A stretch of DNA of 64,000 nt from Trebonia sp963771985 (GCA_963771985.1 CAVYVO010000018.1:62001-126000), one strand, 5' to 3'; counted from the first letter of the stretch, positions 34,530 to 44,194 are shown. A program made the numbers and translations. The notes: generated by a model not told the origin, from the letters alone.

Positions 34530-35810
34530 TCAGGAGGTTTCTAGCCTGGTGGCCAGCGTGTTGTAGTCCTGGTCGAAGTGGTTCAGGGTCTGGGTCAGGC
34601 CGCTCTTGGCGAACGTGCGCTGGTACTGCGCGATGGTGGCGGACTGGCTGAGCTTGGTGAAGTCCTGCGCCGCCTGGATCGCCGCTGAGTTGAGCCGGCT
34701 CGCGGCCGCGGTTGCTCCTGACGGCATGGGCGTGGCCTGGAGTTCGTTCGCGAAGTCCGAGAAGTAGCCAGCTGCCTTGGTGTCTGCCCTGGTGACGCAC
34801 GTGAGGTTCTTGTCGCAGGCGGCTACCACGCTCTGCCACTGGATGAGGTTGCTGTTCAGCGTGGTGTACGAGTTGTCGATCTCGTCGATCGCGTTGTTCG
34901 CCGTGTTGATGTTGTTGCCGATGCTGATCGCGGCGCCTGCGAGGGTGCCGTAGCCGACCCAGAACAGCGCGCCGAGCACGATGAAGGCAGCGACGAGTCG
35001 CCTGGCGGCGGGGGTGAGGGTCAGCCGCCAGCTGGCGGGCTGGAAGACCGGCCGGTTCGCGCCGTAGACGGAGCCCGCAGTGCCGTAGCCGGGGACGCCG
35101 TATTCCGGAGGCATGGGGTACTCGGGAGCCGCGCCGTAGCCGGGAGCCGCGCCGTAGCCGGGAGTACCCGGGTAGCCGGGGGTGTCGCCGAAGAGGCCGC
35201 CCGGGTAGGCGGCCGTGAGCATGAACCAGTAGCAGTAGCAGCGGGTCAGGTAGCGGAGCACGGCGGTGAACGCCTGGTGCAGCGGGGCCGGCAGCTTTCC
35301 GGTGACGAGCGTGATGAGCCACGCGATGAAGCTCACGATCGTGCCCGCGCCCAAGGTCACCACCGCGAGCACGATCTCGGCGGGAATGACCAGGATCCAG
35401 CGGAACAATACCGCCAGCCGGTTGAGGGGCTCGTCAGGGGCGAGCGCGATGCACGCCGGGTACGCGGGCACTTCTTCGAGCGCGAACGGCGGATATACGT
35501 CAGTGAGCAGGAACATGTACGCCGAAACCCGCGTGTACCAGCGGATATAGCCGGACAGATAGGTCGCCGCGAATTCGGGCAGGCGTCCGGTGAACAGCGC
35601 GCCCCACCAGCCGATGAAGGCGATGATCACCGCGGCGATCTGCAGGAAGTAGAGGACGAAGAGGTGCGGGATGACCAGGATCACGCGGAACGCCACCGTC
35701 ACCCGGCGCTGCCTCGCCGCGTCCGCCACGGCCAGCTCAACCGGGGGCGGGCTGGTCAGCTGCGGCGGCGTCGGACTGGTGTAGGCCGGGTAAGGCGGGA
35801 CGCTGGTCAC
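34530..35810 (-). CDS. DUF4389 domain membrane protein
   Basis: 426 residues from the GTG at 35810, which has AGGAAA upstream; the longer frame to 35885 would overlap the permease gene. Two DUF4389-type repeats (about residues 40-120 and 130-215) each have a pair of membrane segments and end in a YxxxL/DxYPPF or AAYPGG turn. A Tyr/Gly/Pro-rich linker with GYGAAPGYGAAPEYP follows, then one more membrane segment and a soluble, Asn/Thr-rich helical C-terminus that contains two cysteines (CDKNLTC). The C-terminal domain probably faces outwards. Function unknown. Confidence 0.8.
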   Translation of the reverse strand: MTSVPPYPAYTSPTPPQLTSPPPVELAVADAARQRRVTVAFRVILVIPHLFVLYFLQIAAVIIAFIGWWGALFTGRLPEFAATYLSGYIRWYTRVSAYMFLLTDVYPPFALEEVPAYPACIALAPDEPLNRLAVLFRWILVIPAEIVLAVVTLGAGTIVSFIAWLITLVTGKLPAPLHQAFTAVLRYLTRCYCYWFMLTAAYPGGLFGDTPGYPGTPGYGAAPGYGAAPEYPMPPEYGVPGYGTAGSVYGANRPVFQPASWRLTLTPAARRLVAAFIVLGALFWVGYGTLAGAAISIGNNINTANNAIDEIDNSYTTLNSNLIQWQSVVAACDKNLTCVTRADTKAAGYFSDFANELQATPMPSGATAAASRLNSAAIQAAQDFTKLSQSATIAQYQRTFAKSGLTQTLNHFDQDYNTLATRLETS

Positions 35811-35871
35811 GGTGTTTCCTATTCCTGCTGAGCGAGCGGGGACAGACGGACCAGGCGATCTTAGTAAGAGG

Positions 35872-37317
35872 TTAACGATAGCCATCGGTGGTCAGGTAAA
35901 CGTTGCGCATCGATGTCCCATCCCGCGCGCCCGCGATGGGAACGGCGGCGCGCCGCCGCGCCATCCTCGCGGTGAGGTAGTACAGCGGGCTGACCACGGC
36001 GAGGCAGACCAGCCAGGAGATGTCCGCGCCCTTGAGCGAGACGGCCATCGGGCCCTCGTAAACGGGCGTGTTCACGAAGGGCACCCCGGCGGCGATGCCG
36101 GCGAGGTAGCAGGCAACCGCCGCTACGTTGAACCGGCCGTAGCCACCCTTGCGGGCAAGGAGCTGTCTGGTGTCGTAGTCGCCGCGGCGTATCAGGTAGA
36201 AGTCGATCAGGTTGATCGCGGTCCAGGGAACGACCGCGTACATCAGCAGCAGGACGAGGTTCGTGTAGCTGACCAGGAGGTTGTGCTGGCTCATGATCGC
36301 CGGCACGACGGCGAGCGCCGCGATGACGACGGCGAGGACGGCGCGGGTGTCGGCCCTCGGCAGCCAGCCGGTGAACACCGCCTGCCCGACGTTGATCAGC
36401 GACAGCGCACCGCTGTAGACGTTCATCGCGCTCGTCGTGACCATGCTGATCGTGAGGATGGCCACGACCAGGACGACGATGCGGTGGGCGAGGATGGTCA
36501 GGCCGCCCAGCACGTCGGAGCTCTGCGTGCCGATCAGCGCGCCGAGGATCATGGGCAGCATCGAGCCCAGCGCCGAGCCCGTGTAGCTAGCCCAGAACGC
36601 CGGGCGGAAACCGGTGCCGGCCGGCAGGTGGCGCGAGTAGTCGCACGCGAGGGGAGCGTACGCGAGCTGCCACAGCGCCGCCAGCGTGACCGTGCCCATG
36701 AAGCCGGCGACGCTGGGCTGGCCGGACCGCCAGAAGCCCGGTTCGAGGTGGTGCGCGCCGACGATCCAGGCGAACGCCAGCAGGACGATCGCGCCCGCGG
36801 CGAAGGTCATGGCCCGCGCGTAAATGTGGATGAACGCATAGCCGAAGACCGCTACGAGCACGCTCACCGCGGCCATCGCGATGATCCCGTCGTTGACGGT
36901 GACGTGGCCGCTGACGGCGTTCAGTGACTGCCCGGCGAGCACGAGGCTCGCGGCGAGGAAGCCGATGTACATCGCCACGGCGGGTGCGATCACGAGCAGC
37001 GCGCCATAGCGGCCGAACTGGGCGCGCGTCTGCACCAGCTGCGGGACGCCGAGCCGCGGCCCCTCGACGGAAAGCAGCGCCACACTCGCAGCGCCGGCTA
37101 GGTTGCCGGCCGTCAGGCCGACGACGGTCAGCCAGAAGGGCTCATCGTACAGCGTAGTGGCGAGCGCTCCGTTGACGACGGTGAGCAGCGTGATGTTGCC
37201 GCCGAACCAGAGCGTGCACAGGTCGCGCGCGCTGCCGTAGCGCCGCGCCGCGGGAACCGGCGCGATCGTCGTGTCTTCGATGAGTGTCGGCGCCTCAGCC
37301 GGCTTAGACACGGACAT
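35872..37317 (-). CDS. NCS1-family purine/cytosine permease-like transporter
   Basis: 481 residues and about 12 membrane segments. The NCS1 signature region near the N-terminus reads ARDLCTLWFGGNITLLTVVNGA, and YAPLACDYSRHLPAGTG (segment 6) and VPWTAINLIDFYLIRRGDYDTR (segment 10 and loop) are family landmarks. Likely a cation- or proton-coupled importer of a nucleobase, hydantoin or related heterocycle. The ATG at 37317 (MSVSKPAEAP) is preferred to the frame opening at 37431, whose extra 38 residues lack hydrophobic or conserved character. 61 bases separate it from the DUF4389 gene. Confidence 0.86.
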   Translation of the reverse strand: MSVSKPAEAPTLIEDTTIAPVPAARRYGSARDLCTLWFGGNITLLTVVNGALATTLYDEPFWLTVVGLTAGNLAGAASVALLSVEGPRLGVPQLVQTRAQFGRYGALLVIAPAVAMYIGFLAASLVLAGQSLNAVSGHVTVNDGIIAMAAVSVLVAVFGYAFIHIYARAMTFAAGAIVLLAFAWIVGAHHLEPGFWRSGQPSVAGFMGTVTLAALWQLAYAPLACDYSRHLPAGTGFRPAFWASYTGSALGSMLPMILGALIGTQSSDVLGGLTILAHRIVVLVVAILTISMVTTSAMNVYSGALSLINVGQAVFTGWLPRADTRAVLAVVIAALAVVPAIMSQHNLLVSYTNLVLLLMYAVVPWTAINLIDFYLIRRGDYDTRQLLARKGGYGRFNVAAVACYLAGIAAGVPFVNTPVYEGPMAVSLKGADISWLVCLAVVSPLYYLTARMARRRAAVPIAGARDGTSMRNVYLTTDGYR

Positions 37318-37478
37318 GTCAGAAATCAGGTCTCCGGGAGCGGGTACTCGAGTCCGACCAGGCGGGCTAGGTCGCGCCGTAGAGTAGCATCCAGCACCGC
37401 GGAAATACCAAAAACGCGCCATCTGGGGCATCTGTGGGCAAACGGGCCGGTGATTGAGCCAGCAACGGTCCGTTCGGA

Positions 37479-38696
37479 CTAAAAAGTGGTTGTCCCGCTT
37501 TCATGGCGGCGCGCGGCGAGCCAGCCCAGCAGCCCGACGGCGGGGAAGGCGGCGGCGGCCGTGCACGCGCCCGCCCAGCCCCACCGCTCGTAAGCGTGCG
37601 ATGCCGCCAGCGAACCGACCGCGCCGCCGACGAACATCGTGGTCATGTAGATGGCGGTCAGCCGCGAGCGGGCCTGCGGCAGCAGCTCGTAGATCACGCT
37701 CTGGCCGAGCAGGTTGGACGACTGCACGGCGGCGTCCATGAACAGCGTGCCGATCACCAGGCACGTCAGGGCGAGCCAGTGCGTGTGCGCGCCGCCGAGC
37801 CAGATCAGGGCGAACGAGGCCAGCAGCGTGCCCTGCACGGCGCCGGTGGCGGGCCAGCGCAGCTTCGGGCGCGCGTCGATGTGCTTGCCGGCCAGCGCCG
37901 ACACCAGCGCCCCGGCCGCGCCCGCGAGCGCGAACAGGCCGATCTCCAGCTGGTTGAAGCCGTACAGCGGCCCGCTCAGCAGGAACGAGACCGTGGTCCA
38001 GAACGCGCTGAACGCGCCGAACCCGCAGGCGCCGATGAGGCTGCGCCAGCGCAGCACCGGCTGGGCGCGCGCGACGTTCAGGGTCTCCCGCAGCTGGGCG
38101 GCGTACCCCGTGTCGATCTCCGGCGGCAGGTCAGGCAGCGCGCGGTAGAGGATCACCGTGGTCGCGGCCATCACGACCGCCGCGATCGCGTAGACGCCGC
38201 GCCAGCCCGCGAACTGGGCGACGATCCCCGCGAACGTCCGGGACAGCAGGATGCCGGTGAGCAGCCCCGAAAGGACGGTGCCGATCACCCGCGTGCGCTC
38301 GGCCGGGGCCGCGAGCGTGGCGGCGAACGGGATGAGCATCTGGATGACCACCGACGTGAGCCCCATCACGATGGCGAGCGCCCCCAGGACCCGCAGGCTC
38401 GGGGCCGCGGCGCTGGCGGCGATCGCCAGCGTGTCGATGGTGAGCAGGATGCCGAACAGGGTGCGCCGGCGCGTGATGTCCGCGGCCGGGACGAGGAGCA
38501 GCAGGCCGGCGCCGTAGCTCAGCTGGGTGAAGGTGACGAGCAGCGCGGCGCTGGTCTGCGAGACGTGCAGGCTGGCCGCGATCGTGGGCAGCAGCGGCTG
38601 CGCATAGTACAGGTTGGCTACCGTGGCGCCGGCGGCGAACGCGAGCAGCCGCGCCTGACCCCGGGTCAGCGTGCGAGTCGTCGTGTCCTGGAGCAT
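37479..38696 (-). CDS. MFS transporter
   Basis: 405-residue, 12-span major facilitator. The N-terminus RGQARLLAFAAGATVANLYY leads into YAQPLLPTIAASL, a block seen in the NepI/AraJ-like DHA1 subgroup. The loop 2-3 motif appears as LVPAADITRRRTLFG. Expected to export small metabolites or drugs. The frame starts at the ATG 38696. It is divergent from the rhodanese gene, with 125 bases between. No adjacent regulator is seen. Confidence 0.84.
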   Translation of the reverse strand: MLQDTTTRTLTRGQARLLAFAAGATVANLYYAQPLLPTIAASLHVSQTSAALLVTFTQLSYGAGLLLLVPAADITRRRTLFGILLTIDTLAIAASAAAPSLRVLGALAIVMGLTSVVIQMLIPFAATLAAPAERTRVIGTVLSGLLTGILLSRTFAGIVAQFAGWRGVYAIAAVVMAATTVILYRALPDLPPEIDTGYAAQLRETLNVARAQPVLRWRSLIGACGFGAFSAFWTTVSFLLSGPLYGFNQLEIGLFALAGAAGALVSALAGKHIDARPKLRWPATGAVQGTLLASFALIWLGGAHTHWLALTCLVIGTLFMDAAVQSSNLLGQSVIYELLPQARSRLTAIYMTTMFVGGAVGSLAASHAYERWGWAGACTAAAAFPAVGLLGWLAARRHESGTTTF

Positions 38697-38821
38697 GAAG
38701 GTTCAATTATGCCCGACGTGCGCGCGGGGGCTTGCCGCGGAGTACTGCTGCCAACCGCGGTATAAGCGGTTGCGCAGGCGATACGCTAGCGCGCACAGCG
38801 GATTCTCAGAGGAGAACTATC

Positions 38822-39160
38822 GTGTTTCAGTCCAACGATGTCCACCCCGAGGTCATGTCGGCGAATCTGCCGGCCGGGGTGTTCCTGCTTGACGTGCGCG
38901 AGGACGACGAGTGGACGGCCGGGCACGCGCCGGACGCCGTGCACGTCCGGCTCGGCGAGCTCGCCGCGCGCACGGACGAGATCCCGCGCGACCGCGAGGT
39001 CTACGTGATCTGCCGGTCCGGCGCGCGTTCGGCTTACGCCGCGCAGGCGCTTGCCGACGCCGGCTGGGCCACCGTCAACGTTTCCGACGGCATGACCGGC
39101 TGGGCCGTCGCGGGACGCCCCATGATCAGCGAGACGGACGCCGAGCCGTACGTGGCCTAG
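38822..39160 (+). CDS. Single-domain rhodanese
   Basis: 112-residue sulfurtransferase. The active-site loop is CRSGARS with the persulfide-forming cysteine, preceded by FLLDVREDDEWTAGHAPDA, the CH2A-type start of the domain. It probably moves sulfane sulfur or detoxifies cyanide or sulfide. The GTG at 38822 has GAGGAG upstream and removes 30 unlike residues found in the longest frame. Its stop is followed immediately by a 16-bp tandem repeat. Confidence 0.9.
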   Translation: MFQSNDVHPEVMSANLPAGVFLLDVREDDEWTAGHAPDAVHVRLGELAARTDEIPRDREVYVICRSGARSAYAAQALADAGWATVNVSDGMTGWAVAGRPMISETDAEPYVA

Positions 39161-39223
39161 CCGACGGATGCCTCAGCCGACGGATGCCTCAGCCGGCGGA
39201 TGCCTCAGCCGGCGGATGCCTCG
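39161..39223. repeat. 16-bp tandem repeat, about 3.9 units
   Basis: Units start at 39161, 39177, 39193 and 39209; the first two are CCGACGGATGCCTCAG and the next change one A to G. The array begins on the base after the rhodanese stop and runs into the last codons of the RecQ-type gene, whose stop is at 39205-39207. Confidence 0.9.
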
Positions 39224-41379
39224 CCGGCGGTGACGGCCAGGACGAGCGGGAGGACGGCGGGAGCGCCGGCCTCGCGGAGCAGCTTGGCCGCGACGGTCAG
39301 CGTCCAGCCGGTCTCAACGCGGTCGTCGATGAGCAGGACCGGGCTGTCCGGGTGGCCGGCTCGGTGGCCGGCGAGCGCGTCGCGAAGGTCCTCCGGCACG
39401 GTGAGCGCGTCCCAGAGCGACCGGAGCCGCAGCGCGCTGTTGTAGTGGCGCGGGCCAGCGCCGTCGCTGGCGGCGTACGCGAGCGCGCCGAGATAGGGGA
39501 GCCTGCCGATGGCGGCGATCCGCTCGCCGAGGCTGCCGATCAGCGCCGGCCTCGTCCGGGACGGCAGCGTGACGACGGCGGCCGGGCGCCGCTCCCAGTC
39601 CCACGCGGCGAGCACCTTGACCAGGGCGTCGGTGATCTGGCCGCTGACCGGTTCGTCGGGTGCGCCATCGGCCAGCAGGGACCGGAGCGCGGTGCCCCAG
39701 CCGATGTCGGTGAGGCGGCCGAGCGCGCGGCCCGGTTCGGCGGCTTCCGCTGCCGGGATCTTGCCGGAGGCATCCTGGATCCCCAGCTCCTTCATGCCGG
39801 CCGGCCACATCTTGCGCGGTTCGACCTCAACGCCGGGACGGAGCAGCCGCTGCCGCGCGGCTTCGGAGTTGGCATCGGGCACGGCCGCGTTCCACGGCCG
39901 GCCGGTGCAGTTGTCGCACCGGCCGCAGGGCGCGGCCGCCGGATCGTCGAGTTCGAGGCGCAGGTACTCCATCCGGCACGCGTCCGTCGCCTGGTAGGCC
40001 AGCATCGCCTGCTGCTCGCGGGTCCGCTCCCGCGCTACCCGCTCGTAGCGTTCGGTGTCGTACGCCCACGGCTGGCCGGTGGCCGCCCAGCCGCCCGCGA
40101 CGCGCCGCACCGCGCCGTCCACGTCGAGCACTTTCAGCATGGTTTCCAGCCGGCTCCGGGACAGGTCGACGCGGGTCTCCAGGGCGGCCGTCGACAGCGC
40201 TGCGTCGGCCTCGGTGAGCGCGCCGAGCGCCGCGCGGACCTGGCGCTCGGGCGGGAACGCCAGCGAGGCGAAGTACGCCCAGATGTCCCGGTCCTCGCGG
40301 CCGGGCAGCAGCACCACCTCGGCCCGCTCCACCCCGCGGCCGGCGCGGCCGATCTGCTGGTAGTAGGCGACCGGCGACTGCGGCGCGCCCAGGTGCACGA
40401 CGAATCCGAGGTCGGGCTTGTCGAACCCCATGCCGAGCGCGCTGGTCGCCACCAGGGCCCTGACCCGGTTGGCGAGCAGGTCGTCTTCCGCCTGCAGGCG
40501 CTGGGCCTGGTCGTCACGGCCGCTGTAGGCGGTCACGTCGATGCCCTGGTCGCGCAGGAAAGCCGCGGTCTCGTAGGCCGCCGCGACGGTCAGCGAGTAG
40601 ATGATCCCGGACCCCGGCAGGGTGCCGTCCGCGAGGTTGGCGGCCAGCCAGCCGAGGCGCTGGTGGGCGGTGGGCAGGGTCACGACCGCGAGCCGCAGCG
40701 ACTCGCGGTCCAGCGGCCCGCGCAGCACGAGCACGTCGTCGCTGGCACCGGTGCCGAGCTGTTCGGCGACATCCCGGGTGACCCGCGCGTTCGCCGTCGC
40801 GGTGGTGGCCAGCACCGGGATGTCGCGCGGCAGGGTCTCGAGCAGCGTGCGGATGCGCCGGTAGTCGGGCCGGAAGTCGTGCCCCCAGTCCGAGATGCAG
40901 TGCGCCTCGTCGATGACGATCAGGCCGGCCGCCGCGGTGAGCTCCGGCAGCACTTGGTCGCGGAACCCGGGGTTGTTCAGCCGTTCCGGGCTGACCAGCA
41001 GGACGTCGGCCTTCCCGGCGCTGACCTCGGCGTAGATCTGCGTCCACTCCTGCGTGTTCGCCGAGTTGACCGTGCGCGCGTGGATCCCGGCCCGCCCGGC
41101 CGCCTCCACCTGGTTGCGCATGAGCGCGAGCAGCGGCGACACGATGACGGTCGGCCCCGCGCCGCTGGAGCGGAGCAGGGCGGTGGCGACGAAGTAGACG
41201 GCCGACTTTCCCCACCCGGTGCGCTGCACGACCAGCGCTCGCCGCCGGTCCGCGACCAGCGCGCTGATCGCCGTCCACTGGTCATCCCGCAGCCGCGCAT
41301 GCTCGCCCGCCAGTGCTTTTAGGTGGTGCTCTGCCTCGTCGCGCAGCGCCCAGTCGGTTGTTCCGCTCATGTCGGTCAT
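39205..41379 (-). CDS. RecQ-family helicase with phosphoribosyltransferase-like C-terminus
   Basis: 724 residues. RecQ motifs: Walker A TGWGKSAVYF, DEAHCISDWGHDFRPDY (motif II plus the aromatic-rich loop), and IGRAGRGVERAE (motif VI). A zinc-binding domain follows: CRMEYLRLELDD and CGRCDNCTG. The last 180 residues end in VLLIDDRVETGWTLTVAAKL, the PRPP-binding loop of a type I phosphoribosyltransferase (ComF-like). Predicted 3'-5' DNA unwinding in repair. The same architecture is known in other actinobacteria. Start is 41379, or 41370 where a second ATG lies. Confidence 0.88.
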   Translation of the reverse strand: MTDMSGTTDWALRDEAEHHLKALAGEHARLRDDQWTAISALVADRRRALVVQRTGWGKSAVYFVATALLRSSGAGPTVIVSPLLALMRNQVEAAGRAGIHARTVNSANTQEWTQIYAEVSAGKADVLLVSPERLNNPGFRDQVLPELTAAAGLIVIDEAHCISDWGHDFRPDYRRIRTLLETLPRDIPVLATTATANARVTRDVAEQLGTGASDDVLVLRGPLDRESLRLAVVTLPTAHQRLGWLAANLADGTLPGSGIIYSLTVAAAYETAAFLRDQGIDVTAYSGRDDQAQRLQAEDDLLANRVRALVATSALGMGFDKPDLGFVVHLGAPQSPVAYYQQIGRAGRGVERAEVVLLPGREDRDIWAYFASLAFPPERQVRAALGALTEADAALSTAALETRVDLSRSRLETMLKVLDVDGAVRRVAGGWAATGQPWAYDTERYERVARERTREQQAMLAYQATDACRMEYLRLELDDPAAAPCGRCDNCTGRPWNAAVPDANSEAARQRLLRPGVEVEPRKMWPAGMKELGIQDASGKIPAAEAAEPGRALGRLTDIGWGTALRSLLADGAPDEPVSGQITDALVKVLAAWDWERRPAAVVTLPSRTRPALIGSLGERIAAIGRLPYLGALAYAASDGAGPRHYNSALRLRSLWDALTVPEDLRDALAGHRAGHPDSPVLLIDDRVETGWTLTVAAKLLREAGAPAVLPLVLAVTAGEASAG

Positions 41380-41598
41380 GTACTTATTGTCACCATTCCG
41401 CTACGAAATCGCGAATGTCGGCGCGTTCTGTGAGCCCCGGCTGACTTCCAGGAGCAACGCGGACCTGCTCAGCGGAAGATAGTGGATCGAAAAGCACATC
41501 ATAAGGTGTCTAACGATCCATTATGATATCCAGAGCAGTCGCTAGTGCCCGTTTTGCCCGGATTTTGCGGTGGCCAGAGAGTAGCTAGCATCGGTCGC

Positions 41599-41952
41599 GT
41601 GGCAGACACGGTTTCCATCAGGGACCTGCGGGTCTCGGCGGTCATCGGCGTGCATGACTGGGAGCGGGAGAGCGAGCAGGTGCTCGTGTTCGGCGTGGAC
41701 ATGGCGGCCGATGTCGCCGCGGCGGCCGCCCGCGACGATATCGCGGCCGCGCTGGACTACTCGGCGGTCGCCGCGACGGTGCGGGCCGTCGTCACCGACG
41801 GCAAGTTCCGGCTCATCGAGACCGCCGCCGAACGAGTCGCCGAGCGCCTGCGCGCCGACTACCGGCTCTCCTGGGTGCGGGTCGAGGTGACCAAGCCGCT
41901 GCCCGGCGAGGGATACAACGCCGCGGTGGTCATCGAGCGGGGCAGCCGCTAG
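41599..41952 (+). CDS. folB: Dihydroneopterin aldolase
   Basis: 117 residues of the tunnelling-fold family; cleaves 7,8-dihydroneopterin to 6-hydroxymethyl-dihydropterin and glycolaldehyde for folate. VSIRDLRVSAVIGVHDWERE holds the pterin-site glutamate region. YSAVAATVRAVV, FRLIETAAERVAERL and VTKPLPGEGYNA carry the other conserved blocks, including the catalytic lysine. The GTG at 41599 is chosen because upstream residues are unlike the family. It stands apart from other folate genes in this window, so it may be a second copy or a FolX-type epimerase. Confidence 0.82.
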   Translation: MADTVSIRDLRVSAVIGVHDWERESEQVLVFGVDMAADVAAAAARDDIAAALDYSAVAATVRAVVTDGKFRLIETAAERVAERLRADYRLSWVRVEVTKPLPGEGYNAAVVIERGSR

Positions 41953-42002
41953 GGCCTGCGGATGCGGCCTGCGGGTGCGTCCGCTGGTGTAGCGTGCGCA
42001 TC

Positions 42003-42731
42003 ATGCGGATCGGCCTGTTCATCACCTGCCTGACCGACACCCTGTTCCCCGATACGGGCAAGGCCGTGGTCACGGTGCTCGAGCGGCTCGGACACCAGGT
42101 GGATTTCCCGGCGGGCCAGTCCTGCTGCGGGCAGATGCACTTCAACACCGGCTACCGGCGCGAGGCGGTCCCGATGGTCCGCGGCTTCGCGGCGGCCTTC
42201 GCCGGTTACGAGGCGATCGTCACCCCCTCGGCGTCCTGCGCCGCGATGGTGCGCGAGTACCACCCCGTGCTGGCCGCGGGAGATCCCGCCCTGGCCGGCG
42301 ATGTCGCGTTGATCGCGCCGCGGGTGTACGACCTGTCGACGTTCCTCACCGGTGTCCTCGGCGTCACCGACGTCGGCGCGTACTTCCCGCACCGGGTCAC
42401 GTATCACCCGACGTGCCACTCGATGCGGATGCTGCGCGTGGGCGACGCGCCGCTGCGGCTGCTGCGCGCGGTCCGCGGCCTGGAGCTGGCCGACTTGCCG
42501 GACGCCGAGACGTGCTGCGGGTTCGGCGGCACGTTCGCGGTGAAGAACAAGGACGTCTCGGCGGCGATGTGCGCCGACAAGGTGGCCGCGGTGAGGCAGT
42601 CGCGGGCCGAGGTGCTGTGCGCCGGGGACAACTCCTGCCTGATGCACATCGGCGGCGCGCTCAGCCGGATGCGCACCGGGGTCCGCACCATGCACCTGGC
42701 GGAGATCCTCGCGTCCGGGGAGGCGAAGTGA
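42003..42731 (+). CDS. lutA: L-lactate utilisation protein LutA (Fe-S oxidoreductase)
   Basis: 242-residue member of the glycolate-oxidase iron-sulfur subunit family with two CCG domains: SCCGQMHFNTGYRREA near residue 40 and TCCGFGGTFAVKNKDVS near 172, each preceded by a cysteine (GLFITCLTD and VTYHPTCHS). With LutB and LutC it oxidises L-lactate to pyruvate in the cytoplasm. ATG at 42003; a second in-frame ATG lies just upstream at 41994. The stop overlaps the lutB GTG (GTGA). Confidence 0.9.
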   Translation: MRIGLFITCLTDTLFPDTGKAVVTVLERLGHQVDFPAGQSCCGQMHFNTGYRREAVPMVRGFAAAFAGYEAIVTPSASCAAMVREYHPVLAAGDPALAGDVALIAPRVYDLSTFLTGVLGVTDVGAYFPHRVTYHPTCHSMRMLRVGDAPLRLLRAVRGLELADLPDAETCCGFGGTFAVKNKDVSAAMCADKVAAVRQSRAEVLCAGDNSCLMHIGGALSRMRTGVRTMHLAEILASGEAK

Positions 42732-44194
42732 CCAGCGTCGCGCCGTCCGGCAGCCTCGGCAGCATGCCGACCTACCTGGGCATGCCAGCGTTCCCCGACG
42801 CGGCCAGGACGGCGGTCGCCGACTCGCAGCTGCGCCGCAACCTCACGCACGCGACCACCGCGATCCGGCGGAAACGGGCCGCCGCCGTGGCCGAGCTCGA
42901 CGACTGGGAGCAGCTGCGGCAGGCCGCGAAGGCGATCAAGGACCACACGCTCGCCAACCTCGGCACGTACCTGCTCCGCCTGGAGGAGAGCGTCACCAAG
43001 GCGGGCGGGCACGTGCACTGGGCCCGCGACGCGGCCGAGGCGAACGCGATCGTGACAGGACTTGTCGCCGGGGCCGGCGCCGATCGCGTCGTCAAGGTCA
43101 AGTCGATGGCCACCCAGGAGACGGGCCTGAACGAGGCGCTCGAGGCGGCCGGCATCGCCGCGGTGGAGACCGACCTGGCCGAGCTCATCGTCCAGCTCGG
43201 CCACGACCGCCCCAGTCACATCCTGGTCCCGGCGATCCACAAGAACCGCGCGGAGATCGGCGAGTTGTTCCGCGTTGCGATGCCGGGCGCGCCCGCCGAC
43301 CTGACCGACGACCCGCCGCGGCTGGCCGCCGCCGCCCGCGCGCACCTGCGGCAGGAGTTCCTGTCGGCCGGGGTCGGCATCTCCGGCGCGAACTTCGCCG
43401 TGGCCGACACCGGGTCGCTCGTCGTCGTGGAATCCGAAGGCAACGGCCGCATGTGCCTGACGCTCCCGCGTGTGCTGATCTCGGTGGTGGGGGTGGAGAA
43501 GGTGCTGCCGTCCTGGCGGGATCTCGAGGTCTTCCTGGCGCTGCTGCCGCGCAGCTCCACGGCCGAGCGGATGAACCCGTACACGACGATCTGGTCGGGC
43601 GTGACAGAAGGGGACGGGCCGGAGGAGTTCCACCTGGTCCTGCTCGACAACGGCCGGACCGCGACGTTGGCGGACAGCGTAGGCCGGCAGGCGCTGCGCT
43701 GCATCCGGTGCTCGGCCTGCCTCAACGTGTGCCCGGTCTACGAGCGGGCGGGCGGCCACGCGTATGGCTCGCCCTACCCGGGCCCGATCGGGGCGATCCT
43801 GTCCCCGCAGCTGCGCGGCGTCGGCTCGCCGGTCGACGCGTCGCTGCCGTTCGCCTCGTCGCTGTGCGGCGCCTGCTACGACGTGTGCCCGGTCGCGATC
43901 AACATCCCCGAGGTGCTCGTCCATCTGCGGGCGCGCGTGGTAGAAGATCACAAGCATTATTCGGAACGGAAGGTGTTCCAACTCTCCGGTTACGTCCTCC
44001 GCTCGCCGCGTCGCCTGGCCGCGGCGCAGCGTGCGGCGTCGTTCGGCCGTTTCGCGGTCGGCCGGTCCGGCCGTATCCGGCGGCTGCCGCCGCCGCTGTC
44101 GGCCTGGACCGATACCCGTGACGCGCCCGTCCCGCCGCCGGAGTCGTTCCGCGCCTGGTGGGCCCGCACGCGAGGAGGCTCTGGTTCCTCATGA
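42728..44194 (+). CDS. lutB: L-lactate utilisation protein LutB (iron-sulfur)
   Basis: 488 residues. The N-terminal DUF162 domain is followed by two [4Fe-4S] clusters with Cys325, Cys328, Cys331 and Cys335 in CIRCSACLNVCP and Cys380, Cys383 and Cys387 in CGACYDVCP. FAVADTGSLVVVESEGNGRM is the conserved LutB block. Core subunit of the lactate-oxidising complex. Start GTG overlaps the lutA stop, and its stop overlaps lutC (ATGA). Confidence 0.93.
   Translation: MTSVAPSGSLGSMPTYLGMPAFPDAARTAVADSQLRRNLTHATTAIRRKRAAAVAELDDWEQLRQAAKAIKDHTLANLGTYLLRLEESVTKAGGHVHWARDAAEANAIVTGLVAGAGADRVVKVKSMATQETGLNEALEAAGIAAVETDLAELIVQLGHDRPSHILVPAIHKNRAEIGELFRVAMPGAPADLTDDPPRLAAAARAHLRQEFLSAGVGISGANFAVADTGSLVVVESEGNGRMCLTLPRVLISVVGVEKVLPSWRDLEVFLALLPRSSTAERMNPYTTIWSGVTEGDGPEEFHLVLLDNGRTATLADSVGRQALRCIRCSACLNVCPVYERAGGHAYGSPYPGPIGAILSPQLRGVGSPVDASLPFASSLCGACYDVCPVAINIPEVLVHLRARVVEDHKHYSERKVFQLSGYVLRSPRRLAAAQRAASFGRFAVGRSGRIRRLPPPLSAWTDTRDAPVPPPESFRAWWARTRGGSGSS

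Noticed and set aside
42404..43981. 525-codon minus-strand frame opposite lutA and lutB.
   Set aside because: Shadow of the iron-sulfur genes with no protein-like composition.
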